The notes below the pieces were generated by a model, which saw nothing but the letters and a program-made list of their open reading frames with translations, was not told the origin of the DNA and made no database searches. A stretch of DNA of 64,000 bases from Planococcaceae bacterium Storch 2/2-2. GTDB lineage: Bacteria > Bacillota > Bacilli > Bacillales_A > Planococcaceae. The position numbers and the translations under genes are program-made. Where the stretch lies: NCBI GenBank assembly GCA_009740415.1, contig WOYE01000005.1, forward strand, positions 98,738 to 162,737, given 5' to 3'. This document shows positions 53,649 through 61,106 of this stretch, one piece after another (position 1 is the first letter of the stretch; the number at the start of each line of letters is the position of its first letter).

Positions 53649-54347
53649 ATGGCAGTACTTACGTTACGAAATGTTACGAAAACATACGGTTCAGGCGATA
53701 AAAAAGTAGAAGCTTTAAAAGAAACGAACTTCGAAGCAGAACGTGGTGAACTGATCGCGATCGTCGGACCTTCCGGCTCAGGGAAAAGTACATTTCTCAC
53801 GATCGTTGGCGGACTGCTCACTCCTTCGACGGGAGAAGTCATCATTAACGGCGCAAACTTCGCTAAAATTAAAGAAAAGCGTCGCTCCAAACTTCGATTG
53901 AAAGAGATTGGCTTCATCTTGCAAGCGTCGAATACTGTTCCATTTTTATCTGTGAACAACCAATTCAAATTGCTCGATCGTGTGAAAGATCGCAATATGA
54001 ACAAAATGCAACTCGATTCTCTTTTAAAAGATTTAGACATTGACCATTTACGTAATAAATATCCGACGGATCTATCCGGAGGTGAACGACAACGGCTAGC
54101 GATCGCTCGAGCGTTGTACACGCATCCGACGATCATTTTAGCGGACGAACCGACCGCTTCCCTCGACTCAGAGCGCGCGTTCGAAGTGATTGAATTGTTG
54201 CAACGTGAAACGAAGAGTAAAAATACGACGACGATCGTCGTCACACACGATACACGACTCATCGACTACTTCGACAAAGTGTACAATATGACAGACGGAA
54301 CTCTCACATTAGAACGTATCAAAGAACAACCGGTTGAAGAACAGTAA
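53649..54347 (+). CDS. ABC transporter ATPase partner (MacB/HrtA type)
   Basis: 232 aa. Walker A GPSGSGKST (~residue 40), Q-loop GFILQASNTVPFL (~87), signature LSGGERQRLAIARAL (~139) and Walker B TIILADEPTASLDS (~158), H-loop VVTHDTRL. ATG 53649 is 8 nt from GGAGG, which itself lies in the last codons of the permease gene. It energises the FtsX-type permease by coupling ATP hydrolysis to movement of its outer domain. A terminator closes the pair. Confidence 0.92.
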   Translation: MAVLTLRNVTKTYGSGDKKVEALKETNFEAERGELIAIVGPSGSGKSTFLTIVGGLLTPSTGEVIINGANFAKIKEKRRSKLRLKEIGFILQASNTVPFLSVNNQFKLLDRVKDRNMNKMQLDSLLKDLDIDHLRNKYPTDLSGGERQRLAIARALYTHPTIILADEPTASLDSERAFEVIELLQRETKSKNTTTIVVTHDTRLIDYFDKVYNMTDGTLTLERIKEQPVEEQ

Positions 54348-54392
54348 AAAAGAGCGTAAGGCGGGTTTTATCCGCTTTACGCTCTTTTTTAA
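54346..54392. terminator. Terminator between ABC genes and fluC1
   Basis: AAAAAAGAGCGTAAGGCGG…CCGCTTTACGCTCTTTTTT, strong bidirectional hairpin between convergent genes. Confidence 0.9.
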
Positions 54393-54745
54393 AACATTTG
54401 AATGAGCCATTGACCGATGAGTGCGCCGAGAGTAAGTGCGACAAAACCACCACCGACTGTCAAACTCGCATAGAGGGCAAACAACCCGTACCGACGGTCA
54501 TCTAACAACTCGACCCATTCCACCATGACGGTCGAAAACGTCGTAAAAGAGGCGAGAAATCCCGTCGCCACAAAAAGGAGGAACGTCTCATTCGTCCACA
54601 CCCCGTATGCGACAATTCCGAGTAAAAACGCGCCGAGGATATTGATGAGCCACGTTTTCCAAATCGATGGTGCTCCGATCATCTGAATGATGTAACGACT
54701 CATCGCTCCGAACGCACCACCTACTGCAACAGATACAATCGTCAT
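54389..54745 (-). CDS. crcB: Fluoride channel subunit FluC/CrcB (second of pair)
   Basis: 118 aa, four helices. Fluc channels are dual-topology dimers that let fluoride leave the cell. Conserved segments: GGAFGAMSRYI (~9-19), NILGAFLLG (~35-43, pore Asn) and GFLASFTTFSTVMVE (~66-80, Phe box and Na+ site). The start at 54745 overlaps the end of the partner gene by 4 bp, with GAAGGAGA upstream. With the neighbouring paralogue it probably forms a heterodimer with fixed opposite orientations. Confidence 0.93.
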   Translation of the reverse strand: MTIVSVAVGGAFGAMSRYIIQMIGAPSIWKTWLINILGAFLLGIVAYGVWTNETFLLFVATGFLASFTTFSTVMVEWVELLDDRRYGLFALYASLTVGGGFVALTLGALIGQWLIQMF

Positions 54746-55119
54746 CGTTTCTTCTCCTTCCACTTCGACGCATAGTAGCCGATTCCAGCGGCGACAAATC
54801 CACAGCCTAGCATAGCCGTACCATAAATAAATACTTCTTTTACTAACCCGTATGTAAACCATTCAAACCATTGTAGATAAACCGTCGAAAACGTCGTAAA
54901 CGAACCGAAAAAACTAGTCGTTAAACAAGTATACCAACCGTCGCGATTCGCCCATTGTTTCGGTGTCATATAACCGAGACCGAACGCTCCGATGACGTTC
55001 ACGAGAAGGGTCGCTTGAAGAGCGAATGTCGTCCCTGCTAATAAACCGTCTACACCGTAACGAGCGAGCGCTCCGATCATGCCACCACATGCGACAGCGA
55101 GTAACGCTTGTCCCTTCAT
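54742..55119 (-). CDS. crcB: Fluoride channel subunit FluC/CrcB (first of pair)
   Basis: 125 aa, four helices: MIGALARYGVD (~14-24), NVIGAFGLGYM (~41-51), SFFGSFTTFSTVYLQ (~70-84). It has a basic C-terminus (KWKEKKR), unlike its partner's uncharged end, in line with opposite membrane orientations. GTGGGAAG precedes the ATG. No crcB-motif fluoride riboswitch is visible in the 90 bp upstream; the space is taken up by the terminator of the adh gene. Confidence 0.93.
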   Translation of the reverse strand: MKGQALLAVACGGMIGALARYGVDGLLAGTTFALQATLLVNVIGAFGLGYMTPKQWANRDGWYTCLTTSFFGSFTTFSTVYLQWFEWFTYGLVKEVFIYGTAMLGCGFVAAGIGYYASKWKEKKR

Positions 55120-55150
55120 TGTCTTCCCACCTACTTTTGTTTCAGTATAA

Positions 55151-55187
55151 CAAAAAAAGAGCGACCGTCACCAAACGGTCGCTCTTC
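55151..55187 (-). terminator. Terminator after the alcohol dehydrogenase gene
   Basis: AAGAGCGACCGTTTGG-TG-ACGGTCGCTCTTTTTTTG on the minus strand. Confidence 0.88.
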
Positions 55188-55208
55188 TGAAGAAGTGTTC
55201 CACTTAAA

Positions 55209-56363
55209 TTACATCGCTTGACGAATGAGTTCCTCAATGTCTGATTGACGTGCTTTACGTGGGTTAGTTGCTGCTGTTACGTCTTTCATCGCGTTCGCTG
55301 CAAGTGTTGGAATATCTTCCTCTTTTGCACCGAGTTCTGCGAATCCTGAAGGAATGTTTAAGTCTGCTGCTAAGCGTTCGATACGTTCGATTGCTTTTTC
55401 AGCTGCTTCTAATGTTGAAAGTCCTTCGATGTTTTCACCTAAGTAGAATGCGAGTTTCGCGAAACGATCTTCACGGCCTACTAAGTTGAAACGTGAAACG
55501 TGTGGTAAAAGGATCGCGTTACATACACCGTGTGGAAGGTTGTAGAATCCACCCATTTGGTGAGCGATCGCGTGAACGTATCCGAGTCCTGCGTTGTTGA
55601 ATGCCATTCCGCCGAGGAATTGAGCGAATACCATTTGCTCACGAGCTTCAACGTCTTGACCGTTCGCATAAGCGCGTGGTAAGAACTCAGGGATAATTTC
55701 GAATACTTTTTCAGCTGCTGAGTCAGTTAATGCGTTTGCATCTGTTGACATGTATGCTTCAACTGCGTGAGTTAATGCGTCAAGTCCTGTAGCTGCTGTA
55801 AGTGCTGGTGGTAAACCGAGCATTAATTCAGGGTCGTTAATTGATACGAGTGGTGTAACGTGTTTATCAACGATCGCCATTTTAACTGAACGTTTTTTGT
55901 CAGTGATGATCGTGAATTTCGTCATTTCACTTGCTGTACCAGCAGTTGTGTTAATTGATACGAGTGGTACCATTGGGTTTTTAGATTGGTCGACACCTTC
56001 GTAGTCGTGGATCGTTCCACCGTTTGATACAACGATTCCGATACCTTTTGCAGCGTCATGTGAAGATCCTCCACCGAGTGATACGAGTGCGTCACAGTTT
56101 GCAGCTTTGTAAGCTTCAACACCTTCTGCAACGTTTTCGTCAGTTGGGTTTGGTTCTGCTTTAGGGAAGATTTCAACTTCTACGCCAGCTTCTTTTACGA
56201 TATCAGCGATGCGATCTGCTAAACCGAGATCGAATAAACCTTTGTCTGTAACGAGTAACGCTTTTGTAGCGTTCGCATCTTTCAAACGTTTACCTGTTTC
56301 TTGGATTGAGCCTACGCCGAATAAGTTCGTCGATGGCATTGAAAATGAGCTTTGTTTTGTCAT
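55209..56363 (-). CDS. Iron-containing alcohol dehydrogenase
   Basis: 384 aa, Fe-dependent (group III) ADH. The NAD-binding loop GGGSSHDAAKGI lies near residues 97-108; metal ligands are Asp in TGLDALTHAVEAY (~194), His in the same segment, and His residues in GYVHAIAHQMGGFYNLPHG (~263-281). It interconverts alcohols and aldehydes with NAD(H), probably in fermentation. Codons are strongly biased toward a few forms compared with neighbours, which indicates high expression. GGAGGAGA precedes ATG 56363; the promoter is at 56480-56508. Substrate could be ethanol, butanol or 1,3-propanediol type. Confidence 0.93.
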   Translation of the reverse strand: MTKQSSFSMPSTNLFGVGSIQETGKRLKDANATKALLVTDKGLFDLGLADRIADIVKEAGVEVEIFPKAEPNPTDENVAEGVEAYKAANCDALVSLGGGSSHDAAKGIGIVVSNGGTIHDYEGVDQSKNPMVPLVSINTTAGTASEMTKFTIITDKKRSVKMAIVDKHVTPLVSINDPELMLGLPPALTAATGLDALTHAVEAYMSTDANALTDSAAEKVFEIIPEFLPRAYANGQDVEAREQMVFAQFLGGMAFNNAGLGYVHAIAHQMGGFYNLPHGVCNAILLPHVSRFNLVGREDRFAKLAFYLGENIEGLSTLEAAEKAIERIERLAADLNIPSGFAELGAKEEDIPTLAANAMKDVTAATNPRKARQSDIEELIRQAM

Positions 56364-56479
56364 AATAGTTCTCCTCCAGTTTAATAGTTAGCCAAATAGG
56401 CTATGGAATCTTGAACTTACGAAAATGGATGCACAACCTTTATACACTTTGCACCGTCCAAACTTCGTCTTTCGTATAA

Positions 56480-56508
56480 ATAATACTCCCCTTTAAATAC
56501 AATTGCAA
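56480..56508 (-). promoter_or_regulatory. Promoter of the alcohol dehydrogenase gene
   Basis: Minus strand: TTGCAA (56508-56503), 17-bp spacer, TATTAT (56485-56480); leader of about 110 nt. Confidence 0.72.
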
Positions 56509-56509
56509 A

Positions 56510-57008
56510 GCTTTGGTTTCAACTTTAAAAAGTTGTTTTTTTACTTATTTTCATACTTTTCAAATTTTTTTATGTATTTATCAATTTATTAACGATATAT
56601 TTAATAAAGTTAATAGTTATATGCCATGTATCCGTTTTCTTTCTTTTCTCTCTAAATTATACCAATATATAGTATGCATCTTTAAAGGGCATTTTTTCAT
56701 AAATTATTTGTAGATACTGTTTTAGAACGGGTTTTTCTATTTTTTGAATCATCTAAAAATATAAAATCTTCTGAGTTTATATCAAATAAATATTAGTAAA
56801 CGTTATTCCTAAAGGATTCTTTTATTTGTCATTTTTTCTTCACAAATCTTTTTTCTGATTTTTCTTTCTTCCTTATAATTTTCATGATATATTAATCATA
56901 ACGAATTTCTGAAAGCTTTTTGCACGAGCTCTTTTTTCAAGTATAAGGAAAAGAAAGCGCTTTCTTTTGAAGGAAAGCATGCAACTTGCTCTTTAAAGAA
57001 ATGAATTC
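56510..57008. other. AT-rich intergenic region with cre-like site
   Basis: About 500 bp of markedly AT-rich DNA between divergent genes. No ribosome-binding site or conserved coding pattern is seen, and no RNA family is recognised. Near its right end are TATAAT (about 56874-56879) and a cre-like palindrome AAGAAAGCGCTTTCTT (56951-56966). The cre-like site suggests CcpA control of the AbgT gene. Confidence 0.5.
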
Positions 57009-57025
57009 AAAAGGAGGCATTTGCT

Positions 57026-58561
57026 ATGGAAACAGAAACAACGCGCAAAGGGTTTTTCCAAAAGTTTCTCGACATCATTGAACGTGTCGGTAACCGCCTT
57101 CCCCACCCTGTTACGTTGTTCGCATTACTTGCGGTTCTCGTCATCGTCTTGTCGGCGGTCATTTCCGCTTTCGGTGTCAAAGTAGAACACCCGGGCGAAC
57201 CTGGAACGATGATCGAAGTAACGAACTTAATGAACGGCGAAGGTATCAATTACATTTTATCAAATATGACAGCGAACTTTATCGGGTTCGCGCCACTCGG
57301 TGTCGTTCTCTTAACGATGCTCGGAATTGGTGTTGCTGAAGGCTCAGGACTCATTAGTGCAGTCCTCCGTGGCTTCGTAATGGCCGTTCCAAAACGCCTC
57401 ATTACACTCGGCCTCGTATTTGCTGGGGTTATGTCAAGTGTTGCGTCAGACGCAGGATACGTCGTCTTACCGCCACTTGGGGCTGTTATTTTTGCGGCGC
57501 TCGGGCGTCACCCGCTCGCAGGACTTGCGGCGGCATTCGCTGGAGTCTCTGGTGGATTCAGTGCCAACTTATTACTATCTGGTACAGATGCGATGCTCGG
57601 GGAGTTAACGATCACTGCAGCCGCGATTATCGATCCGACGTATGCAGACGGCATGAACATTGCGATGAACTATTACTTCATCATCATCTCTGTATTCGTT
57701 TTAACACTCGTTGGGGCATGGGTTACTGAAAAAATTGTAGAACCTCGCCTCGGAGAATATACGGGCGAATACCGCGAAAAAATGGAAGCTTTAACATCAA
57801 CAGAGAAAAAAGGTCTCCTTTGGGCATTCGTTTCAGTCATCGTTTCAAGCATTCTCGTCGCGATGCTCGTAGCGTTCCCATGGTCACCGATGCGCGGTGA
57901 AGATCCGATGCCTGTCATCCAATCACCGTTCATGAAATCACTCGTACCAATCATTGCGATCATGTTCTTCATCCCAGGTCTCGTCTACGGTAAAGTGACG
58001 AAATCGATTAAGGGCGACAAAGATGTGGCTGCTATGATGAGCGGTACGATGGCCGCGATGGGGATGTTCATCGTCCTATCATTCACCGCGAGTCAGTTTG
58101 TCGCTTTCTTCTCAGAATCGAACATGGGACTCGTTCTCGGAGTGTACGGCGCTGAATTTTTAGAAAGCATTAACTTAACAGGCATTCCACTCGTCTTACT
58201 CTTCATTTTAATCGCTGCCTTCATTAACTTGTTTATCGGTAGTGCTTCAGCAAAGTGGGCGATGATGGCTCCTGTATTCGTTCCGATCATGATGCGACTC
58301 GGTTACTCACCTGAATTGACACAGATGGCTTACCGTGTTGCGGACTCGGCTACAAATATTATTTCACCGCTTATGACGTACTTTGCAATCATCATTGCAT
58401 TTGCTCAAAAGTATGACAAAAAGATGGGAATCGGTACGTTGATTTCGGTTATGTTCCCGTATTCAATGTTCTTCCTCCTCGTCTGGTCAATTACACTCAT
58501 CGTTTGGATGACACTCGGAGTCGACCTCGGACCTGGATCACCGATTCTTTACCAACCGTAA
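57026..58561 (+). CDS. AbgT-family transporter
   Basis: 511 aa, with eleven or more hydrophobic segments including re-entrant loops. The N-terminal segment VGNRLPHPVTLFALLA (residues ~19-34) is the family hallmark; MSSVASDAGYVVLPPLGA (~134-151) and FIGSASAKWAMMAPVFVPIM (~403-422) are the two ion/substrate-binding regions. E. coli AbgT imports p-aminobenzoyl-glutamate, while MtrF and YdaH export sulfonamides; direction here is open. No abgAB amidohydrolases adjoin it. AAAGGAGGC precedes the ATG; a cre-like site lies 60 bp upstream. Confidence 0.9.
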   Translation: METETTRKGFFQKFLDIIERVGNRLPHPVTLFALLAVLVIVLSAVISAFGVKVEHPGEPGTMIEVTNLMNGEGINYILSNMTANFIGFAPLGVVLLTMLGIGVAEGSGLISAVLRGFVMAVPKRLITLGLVFAGVMSSVASDAGYVVLPPLGAVIFAALGRHPLAGLAAAFAGVSGGFSANLLLSGTDAMLGELTITAAAIIDPTYADGMNIAMNYYFIIISVFVLTLVGAWVTEKIVEPRLGEYTGEYREKMEALTSTEKKGLLWAFVSVIVSSILVAMLVAFPWSPMRGEDPMPVIQSPFMKSLVPIIAIMFFIPGLVYGKVTKSIKGDKDVAAMMSGTMAAMGMFIVLSFTASQFVAFFSESNMGLVLGVYGAEFLESINLTGIPLVLLFILIAAFINLFIGSASAKWAMMAPVFVPIMMRLGYSPELTQMAYRVADSATNIISPLMTYFAIIIAFAQKYDKKMGIGTLISVMFPYSMFFLLVWSITLIVWMTLGVDLGPGSPILYQP

Positions 58562-58564
58562 TAC

Positions 58565-58602
58565 GTAAACGCCCCTCCGTTCAAACGGAGGGCGTTTTTT
58601 TG
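58565..58602 (+). terminator. Terminator after the AbgT gene
   Basis: AAACGCCCTCCGTTT-type stem (AACGCCCCTCCGTT-CAA-ACGGAGGGCGTTTTTTT). Confidence 0.88.
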
Positions 58603-58669
58603 TCGTTTGCTGTTCAAGAGTGTTCTTGCGATAATGGAAGGAAACGAACACATTGGAAAGGAGAACGAC

Positions 58670-60820
58670 ATGACGACTGTTATTTTTGCCGAAAAACCAT
58701 CTCAAGCGCGTGCGTATGCGGATGCTTTTACTGTTCAGTCGAAGACGAAGACAGACATTACACTTGCACCGTGTGCGACGTTTCCGAACGGTGCGGTCAT
58801 TACGTGGGGCATCGGACATCTCGTCGAACTCGAGGAACCGAAAGCGTACGATAAAAAATGGACGCGCTGGACGATCGATAGCTTACCGATTGCACCTGAA
58901 ACCTTTCGCTTCAAAATTGCGAAAGGGAAATACAAACAGTTTCAAGCCGTAAAAAAATGGTTCCGACAAGCAGACGTTCTCATTAATGCGTGCGACGTCG
59001 ATCGGGAAGGATCCAATATTTTTTACTCGATTTATCATATGACCGGCGTCGGCCGAAAGCCGATTCGCCGTTTATGGATCAACTCGCTCGAAGTGGATGA
59101 AATTCGAAAAGGGTTTGAGCACTTACGAGACAATACACACGATTTACGCTTATACGAAGAAGCGAAAACTCGCCAAGTGAGCGACTGGCTCGTCGGGATG
59201 AACGCCTCTCGACTGTACACGATTTTATTAAAAGCGAAAGGATTCGACGACGTCTTTCCGATCGGTCGGGTTCAATCACCGACTGTGTACCTCGTCTACG
59301 AACGGACGAAAGCAATTGAACAATTCGTGTCCGAACCTTTCTTTGAAATTAAAAGTACGTTCGAAGCAGCGAACGGGACGTATGAAGGAATCGTAAAAGG
59401 GCGTATGAAAGAACGCTTTGAAGCACTCGCTCTCTTAGAAAAACATCAAATTGAACGACCGGACGAAGGAGTGATTCAATCCATTGATACGAAGGGAAAG
59501 ATGAAACGACCACCTCTTCTCCACTCTCTTTCTACTTTGCAGGCGACCGCTAACCGCAAATGGAAAATGAGTCCGACCCTCGTCTTACAAACTGCACAAT
59601 CGCTTTATGAGAAAAAATACATTTCGTATCCACGAACGGACACGCGCGTCATTACGAAAGCGGAGCTCGCTTACCTTGTCGAACGACTTCCTGCGTACCA
59701 ACAGCTCATTGACGTGTCATTCGAACCTGAAACGACACACCCTGGCACCCGTTACGTGAACGACAAAGGGGTACAAGAGCATTACGCGATCATTCCGACA
59801 AAGCAACTACCGCGCGCTTCGACGATTGAACGGATGAAACGTGAAGAGCGGCTCATTTATGAGGAGATCATCCGAACGACACTTGCGATGTTTCATCGGC
59901 CGTATCGGTATGACGAAACGAACGTCATCACCGATGTAAAAGGACTTGCCTTTCACTCAAAAGGCACTGTCGAACGCGATAAAGGGTGGCAACAACTCTT
60001 TCCGAAGAAAAAACAAACCGATGATTCAGCGCTCCCTTCATTGACGATGAACGAGCGTGTAGCCGCGGATATCGCCATTCATGAAGGAAAAACGAGTCCG
60101 CCAAAACCGTACACGGAAGGGCAGCTCATTACTCTTATGAAAACGTGTGGCTCTCTCATTGAAGATGAAGAAGAAACAGCACTTTTAAAAGAAATCGAAG
60201 GGATCGGGACCGAAGCGACACGAAGTAACATCATTGAGACGATTAAACGACACGATTACATTCGCGTTCAAAAAAATATCGTTTCACTCACAAAGAAAGG
60301 GCGCCTTTTATGCGAAGCTTTGGAAGGAACGTTACTTGCGAGCCCATCGATGACCGCCAAATGGGAAAAGTATTTGCATAAAATCGGAAATGGGGATGGC
60401 GAAAGTGAAAAATTTTTACAAAGTATGTATAAATTTTTAAACCACTTGATCGAAACAGTGCCCACGACGATTGAACAGCGGACGTTTCAAACTGAAGCGT
60501 ACGAAGCACCGAAAAAAACGTATGGCAAGAAAAATTGGACGCCGCCGAAGCCGATTGCGACGTGTCCTCGTTGCAAAGAAGGATCGATCGTACGTCGTAA
60601 AGGTTTTTATGGATGTACTCATTATAAAAAAGGATGTCGACAAACGTTTCCCGATGAGTTTGCGAAGCGAAAATTGACTCAAACGATGATTCGCGACTTA
60701 TGTGAACGAGGCAAGACCGATGTGATCGACGGCTTCACTTCTCAACAAGGCAAAACGTTCCAAGCCACGCTCATGCTCGTTCAAGGAAAGTTACAATTTG
60801 ACTTTTCTTACAACGCTTAA
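58670..60820 (+). CDS. topB: DNA topoisomerase III (type IA)
   Basis: 716 aa. It cuts single-stranded DNA through a 5'-phosphotyrosine and decatenates recombination and replication intermediates. Toprim domain: Glu in VIFAEKPSQARAY (~7) and DxDxE-like NACDVDREGSN (~106). The catalytic Tyr is in KKYISYPRTDTR (~320). The C-terminus has one zinc ribbon, CPRCKEGSIVRRKGFYGCTHY, with a further Cys (KKGCRQ), around 630-660. ATG 58670 follows AAAGGAGA. Length and plan match the chromosomal TopB of Bacillus rather than plasmid TraE-type enzymes. Ordinary chromosomal copy. Confidence 0.95.
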   Translation: MTTVIFAEKPSQARAYADAFTVQSKTKTDITLAPCATFPNGAVITWGIGHLVELEEPKAYDKKWTRWTIDSLPIAPETFRFKIAKGKYKQFQAVKKWFRQADVLINACDVDREGSNIFYSIYHMTGVGRKPIRRLWINSLEVDEIRKGFEHLRDNTHDLRLYEEAKTRQVSDWLVGMNASRLYTILLKAKGFDDVFPIGRVQSPTVYLVYERTKAIEQFVSEPFFEIKSTFEAANGTYEGIVKGRMKERFEALALLEKHQIERPDEGVIQSIDTKGKMKRPPLLHSLSTLQATANRKWKMSPTLVLQTAQSLYEKKYISYPRTDTRVITKAELAYLVERLPAYQQLIDVSFEPETTHPGTRYVNDKGVQEHYAIIPTKQLPRASTIERMKREERLIYEEIIRTTLAMFHRPYRYDETNVITDVKGLAFHSKGTVERDKGWQQLFPKKKQTDDSALPSLTMNERVAADIAIHEGKTSPPKPYTEGQLITLMKTCGSLIEDEEETALLKEIEGIGTEATRSNIIETIKRHDYIRVQKNIVSLTKKGRLLCEALEGTLLASPSMTAKWEKYLHKIGNGDGESEKFLQSMYKFLNHLIETVPTTIEQRTFQTEAYEAPKKTYGKKNWTPPKPIATCPRCKEGSIVRRKGFYGCTHYKKGCRQTFPDEFAKRKLTQTMIRDLCERGKTDVIDGFTSQQGKTFQATLMLVQGKLQFDFSYNA

Positions 60821-60856
60821 CTAATGAAAAATCTCTTAACGTCTAATCGTAATCAA

Positions 60857-60900
60857 CAAAATGGACCCGCTGTCTTAAGGACAACGGGTCCATTTTTATA
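60857..60900 (+). terminator. Terminator after topB
   Basis: AAAATGGACCCG…CGGGTCCATTTTT, strong stem; bidirectional. Confidence 0.88.
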
Positions 60901-60902
60901 GT

Positions 60903-60968
60903 GAATAAAAAGAGGCATTACTATAAGTATATCCTCTAAGGATAATACTCACTAGTAATGCCTCAACT
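60903..60968 (-). terminator. Long hairpin downstream of the LPxTG gene
   Basis: Minus strand: GAGGCATTACTAGTGAGTATT…AATACTTATAGTAATGCCTC-like pairing (outer arms GAGGCATTAC/GTAATGCCTC) followed by TTTTTATT. Probably the terminator of the cell-wall protein gene; the 140 bp between it and that gene's stop shows nothing else clear. Confidence 0.65.
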
Positions 60969-61106
60969 GAATCATTTCTTTGAATGTTAGCTTTAGAAAC
61001 ATTCGTTCTTTACAAAACGGTGTAAATGTCACTACTCTCCATCAAAGAAATCAATCTTTTTCATGCGCTTCAAGACGCTTGCTCATATTGTAGCGCACCA
61101 CTTTCT

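Noticed and set aside
53624..54262. Minus-strand frame of about 210 codons opposite the ABC ATPase gene
   Set aside because: Antisense of a clear ATPase gene with intact Walker and signature motifs; no start signals of its own.
56513..56713. 66-codon frame in the AT-rich region before the AbgT gene
   Set aside because: No ribosome-binding site, and a Phe/Tyr/Ile-rich low-complexity translation expected from AT-rich noncoding DNA.
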